Positions 10,872 to 21,335 of a stretch of 64,000 bases of DNA are shown piece by piece (within the stretch, counting starts at the first letter, position 1; every line of letters begins with the position of its first letter). The stretch lies in contig KZ111159.1 of assembly GCA_002077045.2 (NCBI GenBank), positions 372,001 through 436,000 on the forward strand. The letters run 5' to 3'. The translations under genes were made by a program, and so were the position numbers. The notes below the pieces were generated by a model. That model ran no database searches. It was not told the origin of the DNA and worked only from the letters and a program-made list of their open reading frames with translations. This DNA comes from Rachicladosporium sp. CCFEE 5018. Lineage: Eukaryota > Ascomycota > Dothideomycetes > Cladosporiales > Cladosporiaceae.

Positions 10872-13800
10872 CTACTCCTCCCACCCAAATACCTCGCCCA
10901 CACTCCCCATGCTCCACCTCACCCCCACCATCCCCCCGACCACTCCCACAACCTCTACAACCACCAGCACAGCAACACTCATCAACATCCTGGGCATGAA
11001 GATCCGATACAGCATCAAATGCCGCCTCAACCAAGCCGCTTCGATCACAGTAGCTACCGCGAACGCCCCATACACCAAGCCATGCGTCGCCACAGCACCG
11101 GCAACACGCCCGAGCAGCCCAGGGAGGGTGGGCTTGACTTTCCACAATGGTATGGCTGGGACGGCTATCGCGCATATGATCTGCGCGCCGAAGGTGTTGA
11201 GTATGACCAGCACCGGTGTCCAAGGATAGCTCACAGTGGAGAGTGGGATAAATGCACTTTCCCACTGTATACTACTCAGCGTCGCCTGATGTCCAGTCTT
11301 AAAATAGTAATAGCTGCCCATCAACGCCAACACCACCGGGCCCAGCGCTGAGAGGCGTAGATTATTCGCATCTATGATCTCGAGAAGGTTCAGGATCGAG
11401 ATGAAGCAGAGAGCTAGCGTGCCTTGGCCCATGGGTTTCTGCAGGAGGAGGAGTGCCAGCAGCCAGGTGAGGGGCAGGAGCAGGTAGCGCGAGCCTTGCG
11501 TGTTGGCGTAGCCGAGGATTATCAGCTTTGGGCGGGCCGTGGGTTTGGCGTTTATAGTGGTGAGGATTGAGGGCCCGCCGTCAACATCCACGGGCTTTGA
11601 GGTTGAGGATAATGCTTCGGTAGGCGCGGGCTCGTTGATCACGGCTAGGAAGGGCGAGGCGAAGACATACGTGGCGTAGCCGGCTGCGAAGGCGAGGGCA
11701 AGGACTGCCTGGGCGATGATGACGCGCGTGGTTTTGAGGAGACTTTTGCTGAGGTCAGGATACCAGTTCCCGTCGTCAGCGGCGTCAAGGATCCAAAAGC
11801 CGGCAACGAGGAACAGGCCAATACGTAGCGCTATACCGATCCAGATCACGGCTGAGCCTTGGTAGTTCTTCGTGTGGTGGAAGAAGTACTTGATGATCGA
11901 GGGAAGGAAGATCGCGATGGCGATGGGGATTGCGAGTTGCCAGGCTGCGGATGTGGAGGAGGATGCTGAGGCGTAGTAGGTCGATCTGCAATTTGGCATT
12001 TGCTCCTCGCGGCATAGGCGGGAGAAAGAGGCGAGTCGTGTGGCTGCGAGGAACGAGACCGAGTTCCAAGTGCCTAGCATCCGGTCGTCAGGGTCCGGCT
12101 GACCGAGTGAGCTTCCTAACATGAGGAAGCCAAAAGTGGTGAGAAAGAAGAGCAACTGCTCGTCTTCCCAAATGGTGAACGAGTTCGAAGCAAAGCCGAT
12201 GCATAGTAAAAGACACGTGAGAAAACTCAGACCGCCCCAGAAGGTCCGAGGATAGGGTATACGCAATTCTTGGCGCGCCGGCCAGAATCCAACAGAAATG
12301 CCAATAACGCCACCCAGACCAGCACCAAAGGATGTACTCTGCACAATAGAAGCGGATGGCAGGTAGCCGATGGCCGCACCGGCGGCCGCCCCAAGGGCCA
12401 AGCCAGCGAGACCGCCTCCCAGCAAGACAGGCGTGATTGCAGCTCGATCGCCCGTGATTGCTCGTGCGTAAGCCGCCAGGAGTGCCACAGAGCCGACAAG
12501 CACTGTGATACCCATGCCCATGCTCACAAGGTCGAATCTTGCCCAAAGATGTCGGCAGACTCGCACGTTCTCGGCTTGGTATATTGCGAAGGCGTCGTAA
12601 GTGGACTTGAGTGCACCCTGAGATGGCTTCTTCGTCGCCTCGACCTGCTGGGATTGCTGTATCGCAGCCTCCCAGAGCGGTCGTGTCGTCGATGCGGCGT
12701 CATCGTCAAGATTCCTCGCCTCTGAATATTGCCCCTGATACCGATGAATCTGCGCAGCCGTCAAACGTCCGACCTCGGCCGAACTCCCATAATCAACCCC
12801 CTTCGCTCCAATAAAGGCCTCCTCGATAGGCTGCCCCAAGTTATTGAACGGAATGGGCAACCCCAACAACAAAGCCAACGTAGGCACAAGATCAATCTGC
12901 GCCACCGGCCGCTCCTTCGCACTCCTCGGTGGCTCCAGTCCGATACCGTCGCCTCGCCCGAATATCCCTTTCTTCGAGTACATCCACAACGCAGCCTGCA
13001 CCTCGTCCTCGCTCTCACCACCATGATCGCCCTTAACATCCATCCCATGATCCCCAAGCACAACAAGCAACGTCTCATCATCCAACGCCTCAATCATCCT
13101 CACCACCACCCCATCCATCTCCCTCAACTTCTCCCCCATGGCAGGATGATCCGGCCCGTATCGATGCCCAGCATGATCAACGCCGAGGTAATGCCCAATA
13201 ATTACATCCCACTGCCCTCGCATTCCCGGCTCCAGGAGCGGGAAAACGTGCTCCGTAACGCCTTTATCCACAGTATGCAAATCCCACACATTAAAACTAT
13301 CGTACGCCCTCGTCAAGTTCGCGTCAAAACTCCCCGGGAACAGCGCATGCCATGTATCATCTCCCAGATGCACGATCCGTTTCCCAGCGCGATTGAGCTG
13401 TTCAATCAGATTATCCTCGTCTATGGCCGTGCCGGCGAAATTGCTCCCACCCTCTACCAGCGTTGGTAGTGAACCCGTAGTGAGCCCTTTCAGTCTTTGG
13501 AGGGTTGTGGTCGGCGGGTCCGCGATGAAAGGTCGAAGGAACCCTCGAGTCGGCTCAGCGACGCTGGTCTCCCATAGTACTCCAAGCTGATCGTGATACT
13601 GGCCCCTTGTCTTCCCACCCTCGCCATCGTCAAACGGTACAGTGAAGTCATACCGCAGCGCATCCACCACCACAATCACAGCCTTATCGAATCGCTTCGG
13701 GAACCAGCAGCCTTGCTCCGCGTCTCCTGCCACATACCCATTTGCGGGTTGTATAGGCGGGATACCGCACTCAGAGCGATCGGGCAGGACTAAGCGGGAG

Positions 13801-13961
13801 AGCAGAAAGCCGGAGCAGAAGAGGTAGATTGCTAAGGCGTGTAGGAGTAGAAGGAGGGTTAGGAACCCGACAGTCAGGGCCTGTTGTGCTTTGAAGCGCA
13901 CAGAGAGGGCGTGTTGCTGGGCTTTGGGATCTGGTGAGGGAGGGGGTTTAGGAGGAGCCAT
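10872..13961 (-). CDS. GPI13: GPI ethanolamine phosphate transferase 3 (Gpi13/PIG-O), copy 1
   Basis: ER membrane enzyme that adds phosphoethanolamine to the third mannose of the GPI anchor precursor, the bridge to proteins. One uninterrupted frame of 1029 aa, close to the length of the yeast enzyme. An N-terminal membrane segment lies at about 28-55. The lumenal alkaline-phosphatase-type domain shows VIVVVDALRYDF (metal Asp near 100), TTTLQRLKGLTTG (nucleophile Thr about 151-153), GVDHAGHRYGP (about 261-270) and VLGDHGM (about 301-307). The C-terminal half is a long series of hydrophobic helices. The start is the first ATG (MAPPKPPPSP), matched by MSPPKPPPPP in copy 2. About 45 residues differ between the copies, most of them conservative, so both appear functional. 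Confidence 0.95.
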   Translation of the reverse strand: MAPPKPPPSPDPKAQQHALSVRFKAQQALTVGFLTLLLLLHALAIYLFCSGFLLSRLVLPDRSECGIPPIQPANGYVAGDAEQGCWFPKRFDKAVIVVVDALRYDFTVPFDDGEGGKTRGQYHDQLGVLWETSVAEPTRGFLRPFIADPPTTTLQRLKGLTTGSLPTLVEGGSNFAGTAIDEDNLIEQLNRAGKRIVHLGDDTWHALFPGSFDANLTRAYDSFNVWDLHTVDKGVTEHVFPLLEPGMRGQWDVIIGHYLGVDHAGHRYGPDHPAMGEKLREMDGVVVRMIEALDDETLLVVLGDHGMDVKGDHGGESEDEVQAALWMYSKKGIFGRGDGIGLEPPRSAKERPVAQIDLVPTLALLLGLPIPFNNLGQPIEEAFIGAKGVDYGSSAEVGRLTAAQIHRYQGQYSEARNLDDDAASTTRPLWEAAIQQSQQVEATKKPSQGALKSTYDAFAIYQAENVRVCRHLWARFDLVSMGMGITVLVGSVALLAAYARAITGDRAAITPVLLGGGLAGLALGAAAGAAIGYLPSASIVQSTSFGAGLGGVIGISVGFWPARQELRIPYPRTFWGGLSFLTCLLLCIGFASNSFTIWEDEQLLFFLTTFGFLMLGSSLGQPDPDDRMLGTWNSVSFLAATRLASFSRLCREEQMPNCRSTYYASASSSTSAAWQLAIPIAIAIFLPSIIKYFFHHTKNYQGSAVIWIGIALRIGLFLVAGFWILDAADDGNWYPDLSKSLLKTTRVIIAQAVLALAFAAGYATYVFASPFLAVINEPAPTEALSSTSKPVDVDGGPSILTTINAKPTARPKLIILGYANTQGSRYLLLPLTWLLALLLLQKPMGQGTLALCFISILNLLEIIDANNLRLSALGPVVLALMGSYYYFKTGHQATLSSIQWESAFIPLSTVSYPWTPVLVILNTFGAQIICAIAVPAIPLWKVKPTLPGLLGRVAGAVATHGLVYGAFAVATVIEAAWLRRHLMLYRIFMPRMLMSVAVLVVVEVVGVVGGMVGVRWSMGSVGEVFGWEE

Positions 13962-14636
13962 TGAGGTTGGTGAGCTGAATTACATGAGCATCGTGGAGAT
14001 GAAATGGGGGGACAAGGGGCCATTTGCAGGCGTCAAAAGAGTGTATATATCATTCTGGGTCCTCATTGTGGTAGATGCGGTTCGTGGCCTCGAAGCACCA
14101 CTGGAGCTTTATACTTTTTACATGCAGATCGACCTATGCACTAAACGAGATCAGACGGCAGTCACAAGCACCTGATAATTATGCAATCAATCTTCAAAAA
14201 TAAGACAAGCACATCAAGACTCCCTTTCATTGCGCAGCTATCTGCGAAAACTCCGCCAGCGCCAGGCTTGTCCATTATATACACCTGCCCATGATCGCCT
14301 GGCGATCGCAGTGACAGCGAATAGAAATTAGCGCGCGTAGGCGCAAAGCTATACTATCTTACCAAAAGCTGTCCACTTTGCCCCTGGCATGGTGTCCGTC
14401 ATGAATATGAGATTCGACGCGACGCGAGCGTGGGTAGATCGCCATGTCGAGCGCACTGCTCGCCAACGCACAGGGCGCGTCGAAATGGGCGAGTCCTCGG
14501 GTGCAGCGCGCCTCGGCCATGTGCGGCCGAGTCGCAGTTCGAATGAAGACCCGATCGCCGTGGGATCCCCGAATGCAGAAAGAAGTCGTAAGATCGTTTC
14601 CTCCTCTCCTCTCTTCTCTCTTCCCTTCGGAATATC
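13962..14636. other. Intergenic region
   Basis: This is the GPI13 promoter side. No gene is visible. Copy 2 (60678-61373) keeps recognisable similarity, especially around the GCGCAGCTATCTGCG and AATTAGCGCGCGTAGGCGC segments. Confidence 0.4.
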
Positions 14637-15167
14637 TCACTTCGCGAACTCCTTCTCCGTCAACCCGCCAATGCGATCCAGGTCCAACGAGTGGAATCTC
14701 TCCCCATCCCTCTGATACGTCGGCAGACTGTCACTCACGGGCTCAAGCCCAATGCTCGTCTCCCCAACCCTAACAACCACAACCCTCCCACTAGTCCTCC
14801 TGCCAGCATCATCAACCTCCTCCGGAAACGTAATCCGAATCTCCGGCACCGGACTCGGCGGCGGCGAATCAGAGTTATTCATCAGATTCTGCTTCTCCTG
14901 CACCACGTAGATGGGCTCTGAGGGCCGTACCATGATGCGGCGGTGCGAGGAGTGCGAGGAGGACGTGGAGGTGCGTTTCTCGTTAAACAGCGGGAGGGCG
15001 AGCTGAGATTTGGAAGAGCGGCGGCGTTGGCGGAAGTAGAGGAGTGCGCCGACTAGTAGGACTGAGACGATTAGGAGGACTAGGAGGGCGATGAGGAGGT
15101 TGAGCATGGTGCTGCTGATGGTTGTGTGGGTCTCGCGGGGGAGGAGGTGGAAGATGGTGGGCGGCAT
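14637..15167 (-). CDS. Single-pass membrane protein of unknown function (copy 1)
   Basis: 176 aa, intact in both copies, start chosen at MPPTIFHLL because upstream codons are not kept in copy 2. A short N-terminal segment is followed by one strong transmembrane helix (about residues 20-47, LLIALLVLLIVSVLLVGALL) and then a basic stop-transfer FRQRRRSSKS. The cytoplasmic-type tail has a Ser-rich patch, IMVRPSEPIYVVQEKQ, SPPPSPVPEIRITFPEEVDD, SLPTYQRDGERFHSLDLD and a KEFAK end. The PSPVPEIRITFPEE and LPTYQ elements are common in fungal plasma-membrane or mid2-like stubs, and LPTY may be a protein-interaction motif. No enzyme domain. I do not recognise the family by name. Confidence 0.75.
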   Translation of the reverse strand: MPPTIFHLLPRETHTTISSTMLNLLIALLVLLIVSVLLVGALLYFRQRRRSSKSQLALPLFNEKRTSTSSSHSSHRRIMVRPSEPIYVVQEKQNLMNNSDSPPPSPVPEIRITFPEEVDDAGRRTSGRVVVVRVGETSIGLEPVSDSLPTYQRDGERFHSLDLDRIGGLTEKEFAK

Positions 15168-18017
15168 GATGCAGGAGGGGTGGTGTTGTTGACCGGGTTG
15201 GTGGGAGGGGGTGTTGGGTGTTGCTAGGCGTGATGCCAAGCTGGTCGATCGTTTGCGATTACTGAATAACGAGTGTGGGTTTGGTAGCGAGCGTTGGTGG
15301 GCTGCAAGGGCCTGTGGTGTAACGCCATGTTAGTCGGGACGAACTGCGTCGACAACGGCGATAGCTGGGGAAGTTGCGCAACCCTGCGATCACCGAGGTG
15401 ATACTATGGCAGCAATTGAAATGAAGCGCCAGTTCATCATCGGGATCTTCTACAGTCTTGATGCGACATACCTAAAGATTGGGGAAATCACCAGGGGGCG
15501 GTTTCGAATGAATGAATTGCGACGATTGTATGTGGGCCGAAAGAGTGAGGCCGGGACGTTGCTGCCTCGCGTTGAAGCTGTGTGGATGTCGAGAAACGAC
15601 TGGACGCTCGAGTGAGCAAGGGAGTGACGGGAACGACGAACGAAGAGCGTTGGAGTAGCACTGAACGAGCGAAGATGCAGAGACTGATGGAGCACAGCAG
15701 GTCGCTGACAGGGAGTGTTGTGCCCGGAAATTGCAACGTTGCGGCAGGATCCGCTACTGAGATGCAAGTATTCGCGCTAGACGTTTTGTTCCTGAGAAAG
15801 TCTGTTTTGGGTCGCGGGTGGCTTGAACGGTCGTCGTCGGTTGCCGGCAAGGCATGCCACTCGTCGAGCTTCGCGCTGTGCAGTGATATGACGGCCGTCA
15901 TATGATCGCTCTCATCGTCCCAGTCGTCGAAGTCGACAATGCTCAAAGCACCTGTATACACCTATACGATCGGGTGCAACCACACGTGCTTGCCACTCAA
16001 AGTGGTACCCGGCATTTCGTGCTACGCGACTCGCAATTTGACAACGCTCTTTACGCATCTTTACGCGGTAAACGCGTGTGACGACACGAGAGGCATTGCT
16101 TGGCTCATTTGAGGCTGACAAGGTGACCCTCGGATCACAACGGCTGTCATCAGCGTGATCTCGGGTATCGCGACCACATGCTTCCACTCTGTCATGTCTG
16201 TATGTACACTCTATGGTAGGTTATCATCGCTAAAGCATCAATCAATGGCGCTATACCGATTGATGGTCAAGTCGAGCCTTTCGAGAGCCAACGGTCCCTG
16301 CGTACAACATATCACATGTTCTCGCTTCAGCTAGGCATGCGCCCGAGCACCCTTGCAACACAAGTGGTAGTAGCCCAAGTCTCTCTGGCCATGAAGTCAG
16401 CGAAGGCGCCATCACGCCGCATGCTCAGTGGGAGGACGCCAGGAGTATGAAGCCGAGCACTTTACTTCGCGACGGTCATCGACACTTCGGTGAGTCGCAT
16501 GTCTAGATGCAACGTTCGACGTTCCACATATCATACAAGCCGCGACCCTTGGACAACTTGGGGCATTGTAATAGCAGTGTTTTACATCGACCGAGCTGTC
16601 GATGCTACGAAGCCAAGCGTGCTTGTGTAGTCGGAATGGGCACCATTTGTTCCTTTTGCTGCTGGATGAAGCTTCGCTCGTCCTGTGGTTCCTCCCGAAC
16701 CATTGCAGTGTACCCAGAGCAGCCTCTCGGTGAGCTGGAAAAGAGGCGAGCGTCAACACCAGCGTAGTGGACATGTACACGACCATTCTATAGCAAACGT
16801 TGCGCATTCTCGTGACGATTTGGGTCCTTGGAAGAAGTTGAGAAGGTCCAGTCTCTGCGTAAGCAGAGCGTGACGAAGTATCGACGAGACCTGGGTTTTG
16901 GAAGTGGCCTTGACACGGCACTAAACGAAATCTTCCATCCCGTGATTGTATCGAAGGACTCTAATCAGTCCACCTAGGGAGCAATGCGGTCGATGGGCTG
17001 TGCAAAGCTGCTCGTGTCATCCATAGTCGTATAGAAGGGGAGGTCCCTGACCCGTGATGAGCTTGCTTGCGTGCCAGATGTTATCGATCGGTCTAGTAGT
17101 GAAGTCCGGACCTCGAGCAAAGTCAGTGGCAAGTCGAGGATGGCCTGAGAAGGCATCGAACACGTCAAGCATCGCGCATGTGTAAACCGCGATCGTCGTT
17201 GATCGATCGACTTCCCGTCGTTGCTAGTGACGACGACACGACTGATCTAGTAATGAGAGAAGGCCTCGGAGTGATTGATGTCGTTCCCAAGGGAGGTGGT
17301 CCGTTCCAAGATTTCTTGGCGTCCGCGACTTGAGCTTCACCTTGTGATCGATGCACTCCTGCCACAACCACTCTATGCACAGTACCAACCTTCCACTTCG
17401 ACTTGAGTGATTGATGCATACAATCGACTATGCTCTGATCGATCGAGGGTCTCATCTCAACAACTCTGCCCACCACACGTCGCAAATATTGTTAGTTTGT
17501 CGCTCGTGGCTGGAAGCGGCGTCGACGAACAACATCAACAGCGCACAGGCATTGTGATCGAACGCTGATTCAGACGGCGACCACACATTTAAGGTATGTC
17601 ACCCTCTCGTATCGATGTAATGGTCAGGCAATATCGAAGCATCGAATGTATCGATGCATGAGATGCTGTACGACCTTGTCTGAGACAGCGGAGCCTGCAC
17701 CTCCTCGACCAGCCAACCTTCCCATGACTTCACCTCCTCTTCACAACACGTGATTGCAGACAGTCGCAACAACGACGATCGAGACTGTTATCAAGATCCA
17801 TCTGACACTCCAACACCAGTTCTCCACACTAAGCCACGACCGCAAGAACTTGCCGCAATGCATTGACGCACGCTGCGCAGAGCAATTGCCACTATCGACC
17901 ACAGGTCTGTCTCACATTATACTGTTGCACATAGTGAACGCAATCGCAGATACTGCGCCCGGAACAACGCTGACACCTGGATAGGGTTAACACACGGTAC
18001 TCTGCCTGGCGGCAAAC
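15168..18017. other. Long gene-poor region, highly conserved between copies up to 17267
   Basis: Nearly 2.9 kb without a secure gene. From about 15400 to 17267 the sequence is roughly 95 % identical to 62100-64000, as high as or higher than neighbouring coding sequence. It contains CGAT/ATCGATCGA-rich stretches near 17080-17460. A weak minus-strand reading frame at 15488-15961 is described separately. The part from 17268 to 18017 cannot be compared, because copy 2 leaves the window; it is the upstream region of the gene at 18018. Confidence 0.5.
15488..15961 (-). CDS. Doubtful small ORF, open here, stopped in copy 2
   Basis: An open frame of 157 codons reads VDFDDWDDESDHMTAVIS then SLHSAKLDEWHALPATDDD, ending in HSFETAPW. 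In copy 2 the same frame is kept across most of its length with several synonymous changes, but DEWHAL has TGG changed to TGA (62598-62600 region). The composition of the first 40 residues looks protein-like; the rest is Ser/Leu-rich and unremarkable. It could be a decayed exon of a gene or chance. No family recognised. Confidence 0.2.
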   Translation of the reverse strand: MYTGALSIVDFDDWDDESDHMTAVISLHSAKLDEWHALPATDDDRSSHPRPKTDFLRNKTSSANTCISVADPAATLQFPGTTLPVSDLLCSISLCIFARSVLLQRSSFVVPVTPLLTRASSRFSTSTQLQREAATSRPHSFGPHTIVAIHSFETAPW

Positions 18018-21000
18018 ATGAATGCCCGGCGAAGCACCGGGCGCCTGCCGTCTATGCCAATGCACATGACGACCAGAAAAGCTGGCAAATCGAACAGCTC
18101 GAACGACGTCTCACCGAAGAGCCAACTGTCGATTCAGAGCAACGGCACTGGGCGCGCTTCCTTGAACGGCAGTAGTCCCTTACACGAGGTCGACAGCGCC
18201 GCTAAAACAGCCAGTCGCAGGCGTACCGACAAGACCAGACCTGTAGATCCTGACGAGCTGATGTTCATATCATCGAGCGAGTCAGGGGCCGAGCAGGATG
18301 GATCTGGACCCTTGGGTGCGGGTCATGCCGATCCAGGTACCATCCAGGACATAATGAAGGCTCTGGGCTCTGACGGCGATGTTGGTGATGTCGAAGAAAC
18401 GTCCGAGAGCGAGATGGATCATCTCGATGTCGACCATCTGGAACATACGCAGCCTGTGCAACCGACCGCACCACGGCACCGCGAGAGTCGTGCCTCATCT
18501 GCCAGTCTATTCATCCACGAGAACAGCAACGAGCCAGAAGAGGACTTGTATCGATCCGAGGAGGCTCGGACGTCCGAGAAGCGCCGCCGATACGCTGCCG
18601 CTAACGGTGACAACGTAATGGATGAGGAGACTGGCGTCTTCACTCCTTACGGACCAGTGAAGACCACCGCAGAGGTCAACAAGCGCTATCAGGAGCATGA
18701 CGAAGGTGACTGGTTAGAGACTTATTCGCCTGATCCCTCGAATGAAGCACGCAGCTTGTCTCCTGACAAGGCGACGGCCAAGCAGTCGCAGCACAAGCCT
18801 TCACCCAAGGCTGCTGCTTCACGAGCATCATCACACGACGACGATAGTGCGGAGACTGCAGCTAACGATAAATCGCTTAACGCTACATCAGGCGCTCCTG
18901 AGCCAAAAGTCCGGCATCGTACCGCCACTCCTTCGTCTCACGTGGCCGATGAGCTCAAGTTTGTGGGAGATGACGAAGACCAAGACAATCTCGAGACAGA
19001 TTTCGATACGCCGAAAGCTGCCATACCCATCATCGTCGCACCGGACGCACTGGATGATGACGACGATGACGATGAAGAAGAGGAACTACTTGCATCGCAT
19101 GCACCAGATACCGCAGGTCACAGCAAAGTAGTTGCTACGATGGTGCCTGAACTGCAGAACGACGATTCCGATGAGGACAGCCAAGATGACCTGCCCATAG
19201 CAGCAAGAGTGCGTTCTACACGCAGTAGTAACGCAGTCCAGAGTGCACAGACTAGTGCGTCTAAGCCCAACGCTCACCAAGATGGTGTTACCACGAGGGC
19301 ACGCAATGTTGGCGGTCGTCGGCGAGCCAATCACGCCATCCCGCTTGTGGAGGCTGCGATGCGCAGACAGCTTGAGATCAAGCAAATGTATCGTACCATC
19401 GTTCGCCCACTCAAGGTCTGTCTTGGTGACCTGGCGCAGAAGTCGCTTGATGAGCTGGAAACAGACGCGCAGGCTCATCTGGTGGATCTCGAATACATGA
19501 CTGTCATGGCAGGACTCAACGAGAAGTTCCAATGCCGCAAGGCGCAGCTCTTGACTGCGCAGGAGAATAACAGGGAGCAGCTGAAGGAGCGATATCTCGC
19601 TGAGATCTCCGCGAAGCAGGCAAGCGTACGCTCGTTGATTGACGAGCTGAAGGAGCAGCAGCTGGCCAGATTGGAGTACGACATGATCAACATCGTGAGA
19701 ACGAGCCAGCTCCAGCTACCCCGAGTGCATGAAACCGAAGACGAAGATGGCGTTCTGGCTCAGCCTCGGAAGCGACCGTCCAAGACCAAGCCGTCCATCG
19801 CAGTGGATCCGAAGTACGACTCTCGCAGCCGTCGTACCCTGGAGATGGAGCGCAGGGCTGAGGATCTGGAGCAGCGCACGAAGATGGGAGAGGCTCTGGG
19901 TGCGTTCAAAGCAAAAGCCGATCAGACCTTCTCCGTCATGGACCGTACCTCACGTGATGCAGCCACGGAGCGGAAACGAAACGTGGAAGGCACGACCGTA
20001 CTTGCTCGCGCAGCTGCTGAGGTGCAGCTAAAAGACACTGCGCCGTTCCTCAAGAATAATCCTCCACCGCCTACTAAGCAAGATCTCGCTGCATTACAGG
20101 CATTGGCAGATCTGGCCACGAGACCAGGTTTACTGCCACCACTCCCGAAGGCGGTCAACCCACGCCACCGAGCTCTACAGCCGCCAAGCGGTCCCTCATA
20201 CGCGCACAGCTTGCTGAACGCGCCCTCACCTCGACCCACGCAACGTCAAGCACAACCTCACAGACAACACCGCCGCAAAACAAGCAACATGGCCGATACG
20301 CCGCTGACACCCATCATAACCGGCACAAGCCTGATGTCTATCAGCGAGAAGGTTAAGACTAGCCAGAGCGCTATCAATCAGGCTCCGCCACCTCGCGCTC
20401 TCAAAGAGCCAGCTGCGAAGCCTGCCAGTCAACCGGCGACGCCTGCAGAACCACAGGCCGCTGATTACGGCCGCATACATCCTGACCGCTTACTCCTAAT
20501 GAGCGAGCAGCAGTCCGCTGGCAGTGAAGTCGGAGCTACTGATGATGCGCTGAAAGACGACTTCCCTGACAGGGAATACACTCAGCACGATGCAGTGAAG
20601 GATCTCATGGCTGGAGCCGACAAGTGGCAGAGAGGTGATGCTCGTCGTAACACATACGACTCGGGCGACAACAACACGCTGAAGTACAGCGTGGTTGATG
20701 AAGGCGTACCGCCGCCTCGTGAATGGAGCAGGGTAAGATCTGATCTACCCTTACTGATGAGCACAGTACTGATAAATCTACAGTCCCTTGAACCCGATGA
20801 CTCCGGCTCGGTACAATTCCTCTCATCCGCCCCCAAGTCACGCCACAGCAGGAAGACAAATGTCGATGAGCGTCACGGCTTGACTCGCAAAGACTTGAGA
20901 GACCATGCTGCGGAGCGCAGACTGCACAAGCATCAACACCGACGAGCCACGACCGGCGGGTCGATCAATCGAACGCCTCAACCTCCCCCCATGCCTTTCA

Positions 21001-21335
21001 CAATGGCTCCTCAACTACCGCAACGTCCGAACTCAGTCTTCCCGACGTTCGCGAACGCTCCGACTGCAATGCCAGTCAATCACTTCGGCGGTGGGATCAG
21101 TATGCAGCCAGGCCAAGGCTTCTTCTACACGCCTCAACCTCAAATGCAGCCTATGCCCATGCAACTGTCAATGGGAATGCCAATGGGTCCTTTCGGGTTC
21201 GGCAATGGAAGAGGCTATATGCCTGTTTTGCAGCCTCCACTGCCTAGAAGTCAGGGTGGAACGGCGGAGCAGTGGGCGTATTTCTTTTCTAATATGCCCG
21301 GAGTGGATCCGCATAGGTATCAGGGGTGGCAGTAG
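18018..21335 (+). CDS. Large low-complexity protein with central coiled coil, possibly Sds3/Dep1-like
   Basis: One open frame of 1105 codons. A 51-bp in-frame intron is likely at 20733-20783 (GTAAGA donor, CTGAT branch, CTACAG acceptor, on a codon boundary), giving 1088 aa. The N-terminal third is Ser/Asp/Glu-rich with an acidic run (DALDDDDDDDEEEELL). A long charged coiled coil spans about residues 434-565 (EAAMRRQLEIKQMYRTIV ... LIDELKEQQLARLEYDM), with more helix to about 680. The C-terminal region is Pro/Gln/Met-rich (MQPMPMQLSMGMPMGPFGFG). The coiled coil and acidic N terminus resemble Sds3/Dep1 subunits of Rpd3 histone deacetylase complexes, but I cannot show homology. A nuclear scaffold or transcription role is inference. 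Confidence 0.75.
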   Translation: MNARRSTGRLPSMPMHMTTRKAGKSNSSNDVSPKSQLSIQSNGTGRASLNGSSPLHEVDSAAKTASRRRTDKTRPVDPDELMFISSSESGAEQDGSGPLGAGHADPGTIQDIMKALGSDGDVGDVEETSESEMDHLDVDHLEHTQPVQPTAPRHRESRASSASLFIHENSNEPEEDLYRSEEARTSEKRRRYAAANGDNVMDEETGVFTPYGPVKTTAEVNKRYQEHDEGDWLETYSPDPSNEARSLSPDKATAKQSQHKPSPKAAASRASSHDDDSAETAANDKSLNATSGAPEPKVRHRTATPSSHVADELKFVGDDEDQDNLETDFDTPKAAIPIIVAPDALDDDDDDDEEEELLASHAPDTAGHSKVVATMVPELQNDDSDEDSQDDLPIAARVRSTRSSNAVQSAQTSASKPNAHQDGVTTRARNVGGRRRANHAIPLVEAAMRRQLEIKQMYRTIVRPLKVCLGDLAQKSLDELETDAQAHLVDLEYMTVMAGLNEKFQCRKAQLLTAQENNREQLKERYLAEISAKQASVRSLIDELKEQQLARLEYDMINIVRTSQLQLPRVHETEDEDGVLAQPRKRPSKTKPSIAVDPKYDSRSRRTLEMERRAEDLEQRTKMGEALGAFKAKADQTFSVMDRTSRDAATERKRNVEGTTVLARAAAEVQLKDTAPFLKNNPPPPTKQDLAALQALADLATRPGLLPPLPKAVNPRHRALQPPSGPSYAHSLLNAPSPRPTQRQAQPHRQHRRKTSNMADTPLTPIITGTSLMSISEKVKTSQSAINQAPPPRALKEPAAKPASQPATPAEPQAADYGRIHPDRLLLMSEQQSAGSEVGATDDALKDDFPDREYTQHDAVKDLMAGADKWQRGDARRNTYDSGDNNTLKYSVVDEGVPPPREWSRVRSDLPLLMSTVLINLQSLEPDDSGSVQFLSSAPKSRHSRKTNVDERHGLTRKDLRDHAAERRLHKHQHRRATTGGSINRTPQPPPMPFTMAPQLPQRPNSVFPTFANAPTAMPVNHFGGGISMQPGQGFFYTPQPQMQPMPMQLSMGMPMGPFGFGNGRGYMPVLQPPLPRSQGGTAEQWAYFFSNMPGVDPHRYQGWQ
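20733..20783 (+). other. Probable in-frame intron
   Basis: 51 bp, GTAAGA...ACTGATAAATCTACAG, starting on a codon boundary after ...EWSR and without a stop codon. It adds 17 hydrophobic residues to an otherwise polar segment, so it is more likely intron than exon. Retention would still give a full-length protein. Confidence 0.7.

Larger units (their letters stand above)
1..17267. repeat. Segmental duplication, copy 1
   Basis: This stretch matches 46623-64000 in order and orientation: 3' end of aminodeoxychorismate synthase, gene-free region, SEC22, ASX-homology gene, ELP5, GPI13, single-pass membrane protein, conserved non-coding block. The offset drifts from 46622 (start) through 46694 (SEC22) and 46716 (GPI13) to 46733 (end). 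Coding parts and bases 5440-7070 and 15400-17267 are nearly the same, while 333-1900 and 8100-8600 are strongly diverged. The copy probably extends past both ends of what is visible: it enters at the window start inside a gene, and the match is still running when the window ends at 64000. Confidence 0.95.

Noticed and set aside
12729..13469. 246-codon plus-strand ORF
   Set aside because: Antisense shadow of GPI13. It has a His/Pro/Arg-rich composition and its equivalent in copy 2 is shorter and shifted.
16412..16921. 169-codon minus-strand ORF
   Set aside because: The frame is broken and much shorter in copy 2 despite about 95 % DNA identity; no protein-like features.
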